A DNA stretch of 64,000 nucleotides from Bacteroidota bacterium. GTDB lineage: Bacteria > Bacteroidota > Bacteroidia > 2-12-FULL-35-15. The stretch covers positions 1 through 64,000 of the forward strand of contig CANFRC010000005.1 in the NCBI GenBank assembly GCA_947449315.1, read 5' to 3'. Below, piece by piece: positions 18,826 through 30,750 of the stretch. The notes under the pieces are model-generated. The model was not told the origin of the DNA and ran no database searches. It saw only the letters and a program-made list of their open reading frames with translations. Each line of letters opens with the position of its first letter. Position 1 is the stretch's first letter. A program made the position numbers and the translations under genes.

Positions 18826-20497
18826 GCTTCTTTTAAAAAATAAATCTATTTTGAGCTGTTTTTTGGTGCTTGTTGTAAATTTCGCAATGGCTCAGATTGG
18901 TCGAGACACTCTAAATTCGATGACTATCATTAATACGGGTGCTTATAAACCGGTGATCACCGATGCAAATAAAATGAATACGAGTCCGATTGTTATCGAC
19001 TCCACAAAAAAGATTGCCGTAAAGGGATATACTATTTATTCTAAGAAAGTTTCTACAGGATATGAAACGCAACCTATCGAAGCCGCTCAAATGATTGGAG
19101 AGCCATTGGTGAAGTTGTATAATGGGTTGGTGAAATTAGGAATGGGAAATTATAAAACACCATATGGTGAAGCCTGGTACAACAATCTTCGTTCAAAAGA
19201 AATAAGTTATGGTTTTCGGGTGAAGCATTTATCATCGTCTTCTACGTTGAAGAATTATGGATATGCAGGATACAGTGATAATGAGATCAGTTTATACGGA
19301 AAGAAGTTTTTGAAGGAACATACCTTGTCAGGAAATTTTGATTATGCGCGAAACGTAGTACATTTCTATGGATATGATACAGATCTGTTTAAAATAAAAG
19401 ATGCTGACCTGACCTTACAGCGCTTTAATTATTTTGGTGCAAATACAGAATTAATGAGTCATTTCAATCGGTTGGAGCGCTATAATCATGATGTAAAGCT
19501 CAGCTTTTATACGATCTCTGATTATTATAAAACCTCAGAAAACAATTTAAAAGCGAATGGTTTTGTTCAGAAAAAAATCAATAAGGAATTATTAAAAGTA
19601 AATGGCTCTGTCGATTTTTATAATTTTAAAACAGCCACCGATACCGTTAATAATACGATTGTGTCTATTAATCCAAACTTTATTGCAAGTGGAGAAAGGT
19701 ATCACGCAAGTATTGGTATTACAGCATCAGCCGACATTTTTGTTAAGTCAAAATTTTATTTTTATCCGAATGTAGAATTGAGTTACAATATTTTTGAGGA
19801 CATAATCATTCCATATGCGGGTGCAACAGGTGGCATTCAAAAAAATAGTTTCAAATCGTTGACAGATAATAATCCCTTTTTAGTTTCCCAATTGAACCTG
19901 TTGAACTCGAATCATAAATATGAATTGTTTGGCGGTTTAAAAGGAACACTGTCTTCTTCTGTTGCTTATAATGCACGTGTATCCTATTCAAGTATCAGCA
20001 ATATGGCAATGTATGTAACAGATAGCGTAGATCTTCTAAAAAATCGTTTTGATGTGATTTATGATGATGCTCAGGTGTTAGATGTGAGAGGTGAAATATC
20101 CTTTCAGGAAAGTGAAAAGTTACGTATTCATTTGAAAGGAGAATACTTCAGTTACAAAATGAATACTGAATTGAGAGCTTGGTATAAACCTCAATTGGAA
20201 TTCACGCTTTCTGCAAATTATAATCTAAAAGATAAAATTGTTGCAAAAGTAGATTTGTGCTATTTAGGGAATCAATATGCAAAGATGGTCACTATTGATA
20301 ATGTGAACGGTTATAAGGTGCAAGCGAAAGAATTAAGCAGTGTATTCGATGCGAATGTAGGGTTGGAATACCGTTACACTAAAAAGTTAGGCTTTTTTCT
20401 GAACGTTAATAATATCGCAAATTTCAGATATTATCGTTTTAATAACTACCCAACACAGCGTTTCACATTTATGGGCGGTTTGTCTTATTCATTTTAA
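18818..20497 (+). CDS. Outer-membrane beta-barrel protein, TonB-receptor-like without plug
   Basis: This protein of about 559 residues has a signal peptide (cleavage near FAMAQ), a short N-terminal region, then alternating amphipathic strands to a C-terminal phenylalanine (FMGGLSYSF), the usual barrel end. It resembles the barrel part of TonB-dependent receptors but shows no plug. The start at 18818 is chosen because GGAAGGAG lies at 18801-18808, a rare clear ribosome-binding site here, and a signal peptide follows. Longer in-frame reading back to 18731 would bury that signal. It overlaps the TPR gene by eight bases. Confidence 0.8.
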   Translation: MIKLLLKNKSILSCFLVLVVNFAMAQIGRDTLNSMTIINTGAYKPVITDANKMNTSPIVIDSTKKIAVKGYTIYSKKVSTGYETQPIEAAQMIGEPLVKLYNGLVKLGMGNYKTPYGEAWYNNLRSKEISYGFRVKHLSSSSTLKNYGYAGYSDNEISLYGKKFLKEHTLSGNFDYARNVVHFYGYDTDLFKIKDADLTLQRFNYFGANTELMSHFNRLERYNHDVKLSFYTISDYYKTSENNLKANGFVQKKINKELLKVNGSVDFYNFKTATDTVNNTIVSINPNFIASGERYHASIGITASADIFVKSKFYFYPNVELSYNIFEDIIIPYAGATGGIQKNSFKSLTDNNPFLVSQLNLLNSNHKYELFGGLKGTLSSSVAYNARVSYSSISNMAMYVTDSVDLLKNRFDVIYDDAQVLDVRGEISFQESEKLRIHLKGEYFSYKMNTELRAWYKPQLEFTLSANYNLKDKIVAKVDLCYLGNQYAKMVTIDNVNGYKVQAKELSSVFDANVGLEYRYTKKLGFFLNVNNIANFRYYRFNNYPTQRFTFMGGLSYSF

Positions 20498-22874
<2,377 letters not shown>

Positions 22875-22900
22875 GTAATACTGTTTTGTATTAAAAAATA

Positions 22901-22932
22901 AAAGAGTCGGCTAATTTAGTCGACTCTTTTTT
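22901..22932 (+). terminator. Rho-independent terminator of gyrB
   Basis: AAAGAGTCG at 22901-22909 pairs perfectly with CGACTCTTT at 22921-22929, with a further CTAA/TTAG pairing inside, and a T run follows. The A-rich 5' flank lets it also work for the opposite strand, ending the small gene at 22997. Confidence 0.9.
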
Positions 22933-22996
22933 ATTGAATATAGTGATAAAAAAACACACCCACTTATGTAAGCCTGTTTTTAGAAAGGGATCAATT

Positions 22997-23257
22997 TTAA
23001 TTTGGATTTTTTGATTTTTCTTCCGTAATCAATACGTTCTCTTTTTCTTCTTTTTTATCTCCTGTATTGTTATTCGGGTTTTGTGCTTTCTCAACAGTGA
23101 TAACCTGTTTAGGTGTGATTGCATTTTCCTGATAATTAGGATTTGCTTTTTTTAGAACAGTAATTTCAGATGTAGCTGTTGAATTTGTTTGCGCATGTAA
23201 TTTTTCTAAAATGAACAAGTTGCAAAAAAAGACAGTCAAAAATAAATACTTTTTCAT
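22997..23257 (-). CDS. Small secreted protein with three NPN repeats
   Basis: The 86-residue product has a clear signal peptide (MKKYLFLTVFFCNLFIL, cleavage near LHAQ). The mature part of about 60 residues is polar and likely disordered. It contains three imperfect repeats that end in NPN: LKKANPN, VEKAQNPN and EEKSKNPN. The gene starts five bases after the collagen-like gene and should be cotranscribed with it, so a role with that surface protein is likely. I do not recognise a family. Confidence 0.6.
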   Translation of the reverse strand: MKKYLFLTVFFCNLFILEKLHAQTNSTATSEITVLKKANPNYQENAITPKQVITVEKAQNPNNNTGDKKEEKENVLITEEKSKNPN

Positions 23258-23262
23258 ATTTT

Positions 23263-24312
23263 TTATGGTGTATCTAAAATCATTAACGTGCGATTAAAAT
23301 AAGTGCCTGAAAGCACTAAATTATTTATGGTAGTACTTGTTAAACCTGCTCTTTGTGCGGTCCATCGTATTTGAACCGTATTGGGTACTCCTGCATTTAC
23401 TGTTAATGGTGACGAAACCCCTATATCCCAGAGGTTCCATGCTGTTCCGCATGTTGTATCCCATTCTTTTACAGATGTTCCATTTACAAGTACTTCGAAC
23501 CATACAGTATGGTTTGCATAGGCTGTAGTAGAATAAGTTCCTGCTGCTGTGAAGTGCATAAATACAGTGGAACTGATTGGCGTAAAGGTGAGGGTCATTT
23601 GGGGCATTAAAACAAATGCGCCAGCAGCAGCTCCGGCTGCAACAGTTGCATTGGTTGTACCAACAACACTGTATTTGAAAACATTACCCGGTCCTGTTGG
23701 CCCAGTTGCTCCAGCTGCACCGGCAGGTCCGGCAGCTCCCGCCGCTCCAGCAACACCCGCAGGTCCAGTAGCTCCCGCAGGCCCCGCAGGTCCTGCAACT
23801 CCTGTTGCACCAGCAGGTCCGGCAGCTCCCGCCGCTCCAGCAACACCCGCAGGTCCAGTAGCTCCCGCAGGCCCCGCAGGTCCTGCAACTCCTGTTGCAC
23901 CAGCTGCACCAGCAGGCCCAGTCGCACCAGCAGGTCCAGTTGCACCCGCAGGTCCGGCAACTCCTGTTGCACCAGCAGCACCTGTCGCCCCTGTCGCTCC
24001 TCTTGGTCCAGTAGGTCCAGCATGGCAAAGTGAAATCCATGCGGTTGACTTATAATAACAATAACATGCTGAATCGGTGTTGTAGATTAACAATGAATTT
24101 GCAGGAGCAATAATTGCATTCATACCAACGGTGTTCATTCGCGGCACGAGCATTCCTTTATTTGCTGCTAACATTTCTAAAATGGCACTCGCATCCGGTG
24201 TGTTTGTGCCAATTCCAACATTATCTTGAGCAATAGCTCTTGTAGGTGTTGCAAAGAAAACAATTGCTGCTAAACTTATTCCTGCAAAGGAACTTAGAAG
24301 ATTTTTTTTCAT
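23263..24312 (-). CDS. Secreted collagen-like triplet-repeat protein
   Basis: The 349-residue protein has a signal peptide (cleavage near AIAQ), an N-terminal domain with the [17 protein letters not shown] segment seen on many Bacteroidetes surface or fibre-like proteins, 37 uninterrupted G-X-Y triplets encoded at 23686-24018, and a C-terminal beta domain of about 130 residues. The triplets use mainly GPA, GAT, GVA and GAA. Such a protein should trimerise into a collagen-like stalk with a globular head. The triplet DNA is far richer in GC than the surroundings and includes a 90-bp tandem duplication. The small gene 22997-23257 follows in the same unit. Confidence 0.85.
   Translation of the reverse strand: MKKNLLSSFAGISLAAIVFFATPTRAIAQDNVGIGTNTPDASAILEMLAANKGMLVPRMNTVGMNAIIAPANSLLIYNTDSACYCYYKSTAWISLCHAGPTGPRGATGATGAAGATGVAGPAGATGPAGATGPAGAAGATGVAGPAGPAGATGPAGVAGAAGAAGPAGATGVAGPAGPAGATGPAGVAGAAGAAGPAGAAGATGPTGPGNVFKYSVVGTTNATVAAGAAAGAFVLMPQMTLTFTPISSTVFMHFTAAGTYSTTAYANHTVWFEVLVNGTSVKEWDTTCGTAWNLWDIGVSSPLTVNAGVPNTVQIRWTAQRAGLTSTTINNLVLSGTYFNRTLMILDTP
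23723..23904. repeat. Two perfect 90-bp tandem copies within the collagen-like gene
   Basis: Sequence 23723-23814 recurs without change at 23813-23904, a period of exactly 90 bp, which equals ten G-X-Y triplets. The copies are identical at every base, so the duplication is recent or kept uniform by recombination. Confidence 0.9.
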
Positions 24313-24551
24313 TTATTTTTGGTTATATACACAAATATAATAAAAAAAATAAAAAAAGAAGATATTTTTTTGCAATAAATTTTCTTTGTTTTTTGTCTTT
24401 ATTCTAGTTGTATTCATTGCATTTCAGTAATAAAAAAAGTAGCGCTTATACTCCTTTTTATGAAATTTCTATAGCTCAGAAATTGCAATGGTAGCAATCT
24501 TTCCCACCCCGGTAGGAAATAAAAAAAAGAATAATAGCAGGTAATAAATTT

Positions 24552-26339
24552 TTAAAATTCAATGTCCAGATCGAACGTGTGTTTGAATTTATTGATAAAA
24601 GGGTTTTTCTCAGCAAGCCTTTTGTAGCGGTCGGTTGCAGTATATAAATTGGTCTTGTCTTCTGCGGATGATAAAACCAGGTTAAGCTGAATGGAGTAGT
24701 TGTTTAATTCTTTACGTAGGTAACTTAAAAAATTCATTTTATCATCATTGATACTCTCTTCTATCGCTTTGTTGTTGATCGTAAATTCGATTGTAGATTC
24801 AGTGATCAATACAGGGCGTTTACTTAACAGTGAGGTAGCCAAATTCGTTTTCCCTTTTTCTTTTAAATCGTTTGCGTATTTGTCCCATGACTTTTCGAGC
24901 GTCTCAATCGAAAAAGCAGTCTTTGCCTGAAAGGTATTTTGCTGAATGAATTCGGAATCGTTTTCAGTGGTCTGCGTCGTTTTTTTTTCAGAACTTAAAT
25001 GTTGCGAAATAGATGGTGTTGTGGTTTTGATAATCGGCTTTTTTACAACATTCGCAACCGTTTCAACCGTTGTCTTCGATTCGGTAACAACAGGGTTCGC
25101 CGGTATAGCTTTTTCAGCAATGGGCTGTTGTGAAATGGCTAAAGGTTTTTCAGTAGTAGTTCCTGTTGGAACTGTTGATGGATTATTTGCACTGGATTTT
25201 ATTTGCAGTCCACTTATGTCATTTTTTTTTTCGGTATCAGTCCCAGTGGAGTTGATAGAAGAAAGCTGCATCAGCGCTAGCTCGACCTGGAGTCGCTGAT
25301 TCTTACTCGATTTATATTGAATGTCTGTTTTATTCAGGATCGTTAATCCTTTTACTAAAAAGGAAAGTGTACACTTGCCTGATTGTTCCTTGTATTTACC
25401 TTTAATATTATCGCCAACTTCTAATAATTGAAGCGTTTCAGGATCCTTACTCACCAATAAGTTTCTGAAATGATCACCCATTCCAGCAACAAAATTGTGA
25501 CCATCAAAACCGTTGTTCAATATTTCATTGAATAACAATAATGATTGCGAAATATTTAATCCCAAAATAGCATCAGTCACTTTAAAGTAATAATCGTAAT
25601 CAAGAATATTTAAATTTTCGATGACTGCTTTGTAAGTGATATTGTTTCCAGCAAAACTTACAATCTGGTCAAAGATGGAACATGCATCACGCAGCGCACC
25701 ATCCGCTTTTTGAGCGATGATGTGCAAAGCGTCTTTTTCGGCGGTGATTTGCTCACTGTTTGCGATAAATTCCAAATGATTCGCAATGTCTTCAATTTGT
25801 ATTCTGTTGAAATCAAAGATCTGACAGCGGGAAAGAATAGTTGGAATAATTTTGTGTTTTTCAGTTGTAGCAAGAATGAAAATAGCATGTTTCGGTGGCT
25901 CTTCCAATGTTTTCAAAAACGCATTGAATGCGGATGTTGAGAGCATATGAACCTCATCGATGATATAAACTTTATGTGTTCCAAGTTGAGGAGCGTATCG
26001 CACCTGATCAACTAAATTACGGATATCGTCAACGGAGTTGTTGGATGCTGCATCCAATTCATAAACGTTCAAAGATGCACCACTATTGAATGATTCGCAT
26101 GATTCACATTTGTCGCATGCTTCAGTATTCGCTGTTCGGTTGGTGCAGTTGATTGTTTTAGCCAGGATACGTGCACAGGTTGTTTTACCAACACCGCGCG
26201 GACCGCAAAATAAAAAAGCTTGCGCTAAATGACCAGTTTTAATGGCGTTTTTTAATGTATTGGTAATATGCGCTTGTCCAACAACAGTGTTAAATGTTGC
26301 CGGGCGATATTTACGGGCTGATACAATGAAATTATCCAT
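24552..26339 (-). CDS. dnaX: DNA polymerase III subunit gamma/tau
   Basis: DnaX is the motor of the clamp loader; tau also ties the polymerase core and helicase together. The 595-residue product has the AAA+ domain with Walker A GPRGVGKTTCA, a four-cysteine zinc module (INCTN, then ACDKCESC), Walker B IDEVHMLS and the SRC motif TILSRCQIFDF, then the collar domain to about residue 365. A low-complexity linker (about 366-475) follows, and then the C-terminal tau-specific part. Codons 370-373 contain an A10 run where slippage would give a product of about 373 residues, the gamma-like domains I-III. It is a single-gene unit. Confidence 0.95.
   Translation of the reverse strand: MDNFIVSARKYRPATFNTVVGQAHITNTLKNAIKTGHLAQAFLFCGPRGVGKTTCARILAKTINCTNRTANTEACDKCESCESFNSGASLNVYELDAASNNSVDDIRNLVDQVRYAPQLGTHKVYIIDEVHMLSTSAFNAFLKTLEEPPKHAIFILATTEKHKIIPTILSRCQIFDFNRIQIEDIANHLEFIANSEQITAEKDALHIIAQKADGALRDACSIFDQIVSFAGNNITYKAVIENLNILDYDYYFKVTDAILGLNISQSLLLFNEILNNGFDGHNFVAGMGDHFRNLLVSKDPETLQLLEVGDNIKGKYKEQSGKCTLSFLVKGLTILNKTDIQYKSSKNQRLQVELALMQLSSINSTGTDTEKKNDISGLQIKSSANNPSTVPTGTTTEKPLAISQQPIAEKAIPANPVVTESKTTVETVANVVKKPIIKTTTPSISQHLSSEKKTTQTTENDSEFIQQNTFQAKTAFSIETLEKSWDKYANDLKEKGKTNLATSLLSKRPVLITESTIEFTINNKAIEESINDDKMNFLSYLRKELNNYSIQLNLVLSSAEDKTNLYTATDRYKRLAEKNPFINKFKHTFDLDIEF
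25222..25231 (-). promoter_or_regulatory. A10 slippage site at the gamma/tau junction of dnaX
   Basis: On the coding strand codons 370-373 read GAA AAA AAA AAT GAC, a run of ten A. One extra A gives EKKK then TGA; one A fewer gives EKKMT then TAA. Both shifts stop at once, directly after the third domain. T. thermophilus makes gamma by transcriptional slippage on a run of nine A, and E. coli by a -1 ribosomal shift on A-AAA-AAG; the present run could support either. Function here is inferred. Confidence 0.65.
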
Positions 26340-26531
26340 AATTTATTTGACAAAACTAAGTATTAATATGAAAAATCAATAGAATGTTTAAAACTCGGAT
26401 TTTGGTTAATAACTGTTATCTCGAGCCGGGTTGATTGAGCACACTGTTTCGTTCAAGATGGCAATAATAGAGAGGGCTGAGGGGCTGAAAAAGTTCGGAG
26501 CCTGACTTTTCCTCAAAAAACCGCATTTTCT

Positions 26532-26562
26532 TTTGGCAAAAAGTCAAAATTTGTTATCTTTG
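26532..26562 (+). promoter_or_regulatory. Bacteroidetes-type promoter of the rpsF operon
   Basis: TTTG at 26532-26535 and TATCTTTG at 26555-26562 are separated by 19 bases, an exact match to the TTTG-N19-TAnnTTTG consensus. The start codon of rpsF is 54 bases downstream. A short CCTTTT/AAAAGG hairpin lies just after the expected start of transcription. Confidence 0.85.
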
Positions 26563-26616
26563 CGTCCCTTTTAGAAAAAAGGATTATTAATTATTAACCA
26601 ATTAAATTACAAAACA

Positions 26617-26958
26617 ATGCTAAAACATTATGAAACCGTCTTCATTATGACTCCCGTTTTGTCTGATGAACAGGCAAAGGAGACGGTAAGTAAGTACAAA
26701 AAGTTACTTACAGACAATGGTTGCAAAATTGTAACCGAAAATGCTTGGGGATTGCGCAAATTGCAATATCCAATACTAAAGAAAACAACTGGTTTTTACC
26801 ATTTGTTCGAATTTCAAGGACCAGCAGCTTTTATCGCTGAATTAGAAGTGGCTTACAAACGTGATGAGCGCTTGTTACGTTTCTTAACTGTTGCACTTGA
26901 TAAACATGCGGTGGCATACAGCTTAAAAAGCAGAAACAAAGCTAAAGTAGTAGCTTAA
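26617..26958 (+). CDS. rpsF: 30S ribosomal protein S6
   Basis: S6 binds the central domain of 16S rRNA together with S18. The 113-residue protein shows the usual start KHYETVFIMTPVLSDEQ and the WGLRKLQYPI segment, then DERLLRFLTVALD. Length is typical for the phylum. It is first in the rpsF-rpsR-rplI operon, 27 bases ahead of rpsR, behind a strong promoter. In other bacteria the S6:S18 complex can bind its own leader; I could not recognise that motif here. Confidence 0.97.
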   Translation: MLKHYETVFIMTPVLSDEQAKETVSKYKKLLTDNGCKIVTENAWGLRKLQYPILKKTTGFYHLFEFQGPAAFIAELEVAYKRDERLLRFLTVALDKHAVAYSLKSRNKAKVVA

Positions 26959-26985
26959 TTAATCTAATTCATTAAAACGAAAAAA

Positions 26986-27252
26986 ATGGCAGACAATTCA
27001 GAAATCAGATATCTTGCTCCACCAACAGTGGATGTTAAGAAAAAGAAATACTGCCGCTTCAAAAAAAGCGGTATTAAGTATATCGATTACAAAGACCCGA
27101 ACTTTTTATTAAAGTTCATCAATGAACAAGGTAAAATTTTACCTCGTAGATTAACTGGTACATCAGTAAAATATCAACGTAAAGTTTCTAAAGCAGTAAA
27201 ACGTGCTCGTCACTTAGCTCTATTGCCTTATGTTGCTGATATGTTAAAATAA
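26986..27252 (+). CDS. rpsR: 30S ribosomal protein S18
   Basis: S18 pairs with S6 on the 30S platform. The 88-residue protein contains [18 protein letters not shown] and the [19 protein letters not shown] core, followed by ARHLALLPY near the C terminus, all typical of S18. A single cysteine in KKYC is kept at the usual place. It lies between rpsF and rplI, ten bases before rplI. Confidence 0.97.
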   Translation: MADNSEIRYLAPPTVDVKKKKYCRFKKSGIKYIDYKDPNFLLKFINEQGKILPRRLTGTSVKYQRKVSKAVKRARHLALLPYVADMLK

Positions 27253-27261
27253 GATAAAGAC

Positions 27262-27705
27262 ATGGAAGTAATTTTAAAACAAGACGTTAAAAACCTTGGA
27301 TACAAGGATGACGTAGTAAACGTAAAACCAGGTTACGGAAGAAATTTTTTGATTCCGAAAAACATGGCTGCAATGGCTACAGTTTCAACAAAAAAAATGT
27401 TGACAGAAACAGTGAAACAACGTGCTTTTAAGGAGCAAAAAGTGAAAGCTGCTGCTGAAACAACTGCTGCTAAATTGAAAGATATGATTGTTAAAGTGGG
27501 TGCTAAAGTAGGTGAGTCCGGAAAAATTTTCGGTTCTGTTACTTCAGTTCAATTGGCTGATGCAATTAAAAAATTAGGTTTCGATGTGGATAGAAAAAAT
27601 ATCACCCTTGCGGATGATGTTAAAACTGTTGGCACTTATACTGCTGAAGTTCGTTTTCACAAAGATGTAGTTGGAACAGTTTCTTTTGAAGTAGTTCAAG
27701 AGTAA
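27262..27705 (+). CDS. rplI: 50S ribosomal protein L9
   Basis: L9 binds 23S rRNA near the L1 stalk and helps hold the reading frame. The 147-residue protein has the N-terminal rRNA-binding domain (VILKQDVKNLGYKDDVVNVK, then PGYGRNFLIPK), a long connecting helix rich in Lys and Ala, and the C-terminal domain with GKIFGSVTS. It is last in the operon and is followed 18 bases later by a strong terminator. Confidence 0.97.
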   Translation: MEVILKQDVKNLGYKDDVVNVKPGYGRNFLIPKNMAAMATVSTKKMLTETVKQRAFKEQKVKAAAETTAAKLKDMIVKVGAKVGESGKIFGSVTSVQLADAIKKLGFDVDRKNITLADDVKTVGTYTAEVRFHKDVVGTVSFEVVQE

Positions 27706-27722
27706 TTATTCTGAAAGTAAAT

Positions 27723-27757
27723 AAAAAGGTCACGCAATATTGTGTGACCTTTTTTGT
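27723..27757 (+). terminator. Rho-independent terminator of rpsF-rpsR-rplI
   Basis: AAAAAGGTCAC at 27723-27733 pairs with GTGACCTTTTT around 27744-27754; the loop is GCAATATTGT and further T follow. Confidence 0.9.
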
Positions 27758-27788
27758 TTTTCTATTCACGAACAAATAATCATCGCTC

Positions 27789-28136
27789 ATGGCAAATAAA
27801 TCAATCACTATTAAAGAGGCTCAAGATAAAGTCGATACGTGGATCAGAACAACTGGTGTTCGTTATTTTAATGAACTTACCAATATGGCCATTCTGACTG
27901 AAGAAGTGGGTGAGGTAGCGCGCATCATCGCCAGAGAATACGGTGAGCAATCATTTAAGAAAAAGGAAAAAAACAAGGAGCTAGCCGATGAGTTAGCGGA
28001 TGTTTTTTTTGTTATCGTTTGTATAGCAAACCAAACAGGTATTGATCTTACAAAAGCATTCGAAAAAAATATTGAGAAAAAAAATAAAAGAGATAGTAAG
28101 CGTCATAAAGAGAATAAGAAGTTGAATACTAAGTAA
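27789..28136 (+). CDS. MazG-like nucleotide pyrophosphohydrolase
   Basis: The 115-residue protein belongs to the all-alpha NTP pyrophosphatase (MazG/dUTPase-like) family, which cleaves NTPs to NMP and pyrophosphate and can cleanse the pool of non-canonical nucleotides. The metal-binding pattern is visible as LTEEVGEVARII followed by ELADELADVFFVIV, which supplies the paired acidic residues. The last 25 residues are very rich in Lys and Asn and probably disordered. It is a single-domain form, shorter than E. coli MazG (263 residues). It stands alone after the ribosomal operon terminator. Confidence 0.85.
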   Translation: MANKSITIKEAQDKVDTWIRTTGVRYFNELTNMAILTEEVGEVARIIAREYGEQSFKKKEKNKELADELADVFFVIVCIANQTGIDLTKAFEKNIEKKNKRDSKRHKENKKLNTK

Positions 28137-28185
28137 TAAGCATCTTTTTCATTCCTTTAATAAATCCGTACTTTAAAAAAAGTAT

Positions 28186-28665
28186 TTATTCTTGTCTTTT
28201 GTACAACGGCAAGGACACTGCTTTTGCTAATGCTTCAGATCCTAAGTCTCCTTCTTTTGTAAATGCCCAAACGAAAAGTGATTTGATGGGATGTTCTTTC
28301 AGTATTTTTTCAAGCGCGTTCATGCTTAATTTTTTTGCAATCCCTTTTCTTCTGTATTCTTCTAATACCATTGCGGAACATAAATAAACCGCCTCGTATG
28401 TATGATGCAAGGGCGTGCGCTCAACTAATTCTTTTTCGGAGATGTTCTTCAGCAGAAATTGACTCATCAGCTCCTGTGTAGTTGGGATCATTATGATCCA
28501 GGCAGCAGGGCCATTTCCATCATCGTATTCGGAAACAGTTGCCTGATGAATTTTTTGTAAATGTTCGATCACTTCCTCATTTACATCTAATTGCTCAGGA
28601 TCATTTTTAACTGCAAAAGTATCTTCTGCCAGTTGGATCATTCGTTCGTAATTGCTCTTGGACAT
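28186..28665 (-). CDS. GNAT-family N-acetyltransferase
   Basis: The 159-residue protein has an acetyl-CoA binding loop EEYRRKGIAKKLSMNALE preceded by the strand AVYLCSAMVL, typical of GNAT enzymes. The N-terminal part is less conserved and binds the unknown acceptor. There is no signal peptide or membrane span. Convergent with the MazG-like gene; no neighbour suggests the substrate. Confidence 0.75.
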   Translation of the reverse strand: MSKSNYERMIQLAEDTFAVKNDPEQLDVNEEVIEHLQKIHQATVSEYDDGNGPAAWIIMIPTTQELMSQFLLKNISEKELVERTPLHHTYEAVYLCSAMVLEEYRRKGIAKKLSMNALEKILKEHPIKSLFVWAFTKEGDLGSEALAKAVSLPLYKRQE

Positions 28666-28740
28666 TTACAAATATAATTAATTCGATTCAGTCTGAGATG
28701 GAAGTGGCAGAGCTCCTAAAAATAATACATAGAATAAAAA

Positions 28741-28770
28741 AATCCCGTTTCAATTTCTTGAAACGGGATT
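28741..28770 (-). terminator. Terminator of the atpD-atpC operon
   Basis: A perfect 13-bp stem (AATCCCGTTTCAA against TTGAAACGGGATT) with a four-base loop; on the minus strand a run of seven T follows. It lies 20 bases after the atpC stop. Confidence 0.93.
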
Positions 28771-28790
28771 ATAAATTTTATAAAGGATAA

Positions 28791-29030
28791 TTAAGCTTCA
28801 GCCAAAACAATTACGTTGTTGTTCAGTACTTCCACAACACCGCCATTGATCTCAAAATTCTCAACTGTTTTTTTTGAGTCAGTCACTTTCACTGTTCCTT
28901 TTTTTAAAGTAGCAATGATAGGAGCGTGGTTATTTAATATACCAAAAGAACCTTCAGCGCCCGGAAGATTTATAGATTCTACTTCGCCGCTAAATACTTT
29001 TTTATCAGGTGTAATTATTTCTAAATGCAT
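28791..29030 (-). CDS. atpC: F1 ATP synthase subunit epsilon (short form)
   Basis: Epsilon links the gamma shaft to the c ring. The 79-residue protein is only the N-terminal beta-sandwich domain: MHLEIITPDKKVFSGEVES, the conserved LPGAEGSFGILNNHAPIIATL and a final NGGVVEVLNNNVIVLAE. The C-terminal pair of helices that inhibits ATP hydrolysis in E. coli (139 residues) is absent. Short epsilons are usual in Bacteroidetes. It follows atpD on the same strand after a 105-bp spacer with short direct repeats. Confidence 0.93.
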   Translation of the reverse strand: MHLEIITPDKKVFSGEVESINLPGAEGSFGILNNHAPIIATLKKGTVKVTDSKKTVENFEINGGVVEVLNNNVIVLAEA

Positions 29031-29038
29031 GTTTTTAA

Positions 29039-29090
29039 TTTGAAAATTTGAAAATGTGTTTATTTGAAAATGAAATTATTTTGAAATGAA
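29039..29090. repeat. TTTGAAAAT direct repeats between atpD and atpC
   Basis: TTTGAAAAT occurs at 29039-29047, 29047-29055 and 29063-29071, with a related TTTTGAAAT after that. The spacer is transcribed as part of the atpD-atpC message. It resembles simple AT-rich repeat tracts and may be without function. Confidence 0.6.
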
Positions 29091-29135
29091 TAACCCCAAT
29101 ATTAAATAGTTAGATCTTCAAATAGATGAATCAAT

Positions 29136-30668
<1,533 letters not shown>

Positions 30669-30682
30669 TTAAAATTCGAGTG

Positions 30683-30690
30683 CAAAATTA
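30683..30690 (-). promoter_or_regulatory. Candidate -7 box for atpD-atpC
   Basis: TAATTTTG on the minus strand matches TAnnTTTG 42 bases before the atpD ATG. No TTTG box is evident 19-21 bases farther upstream. Confidence 0.4.
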
Positions 30691-30750
30691 ACAATTAATA
30701 TCATAAAGAAAAAGAATGTTGACATTCTGTTGAAAAAATTGCTAAAAACC

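Noticed and set aside
23549-24055. Long plus-strand open frame of 168 codons rich in Ala, Pro and Gly
   Set aside because: It is the antisense of the G-X-Y repeat; the GC-rich triplets leave no stops in the opposite strand. The minus-strand gene has the signal peptide and defined domains.
26340-26616. Possible structured RNA between dnaX and rpsF
   Set aside because: Some GC-rich stretches near 26420-26510 can pair, but no known RNA family pattern or consistent stem was found.
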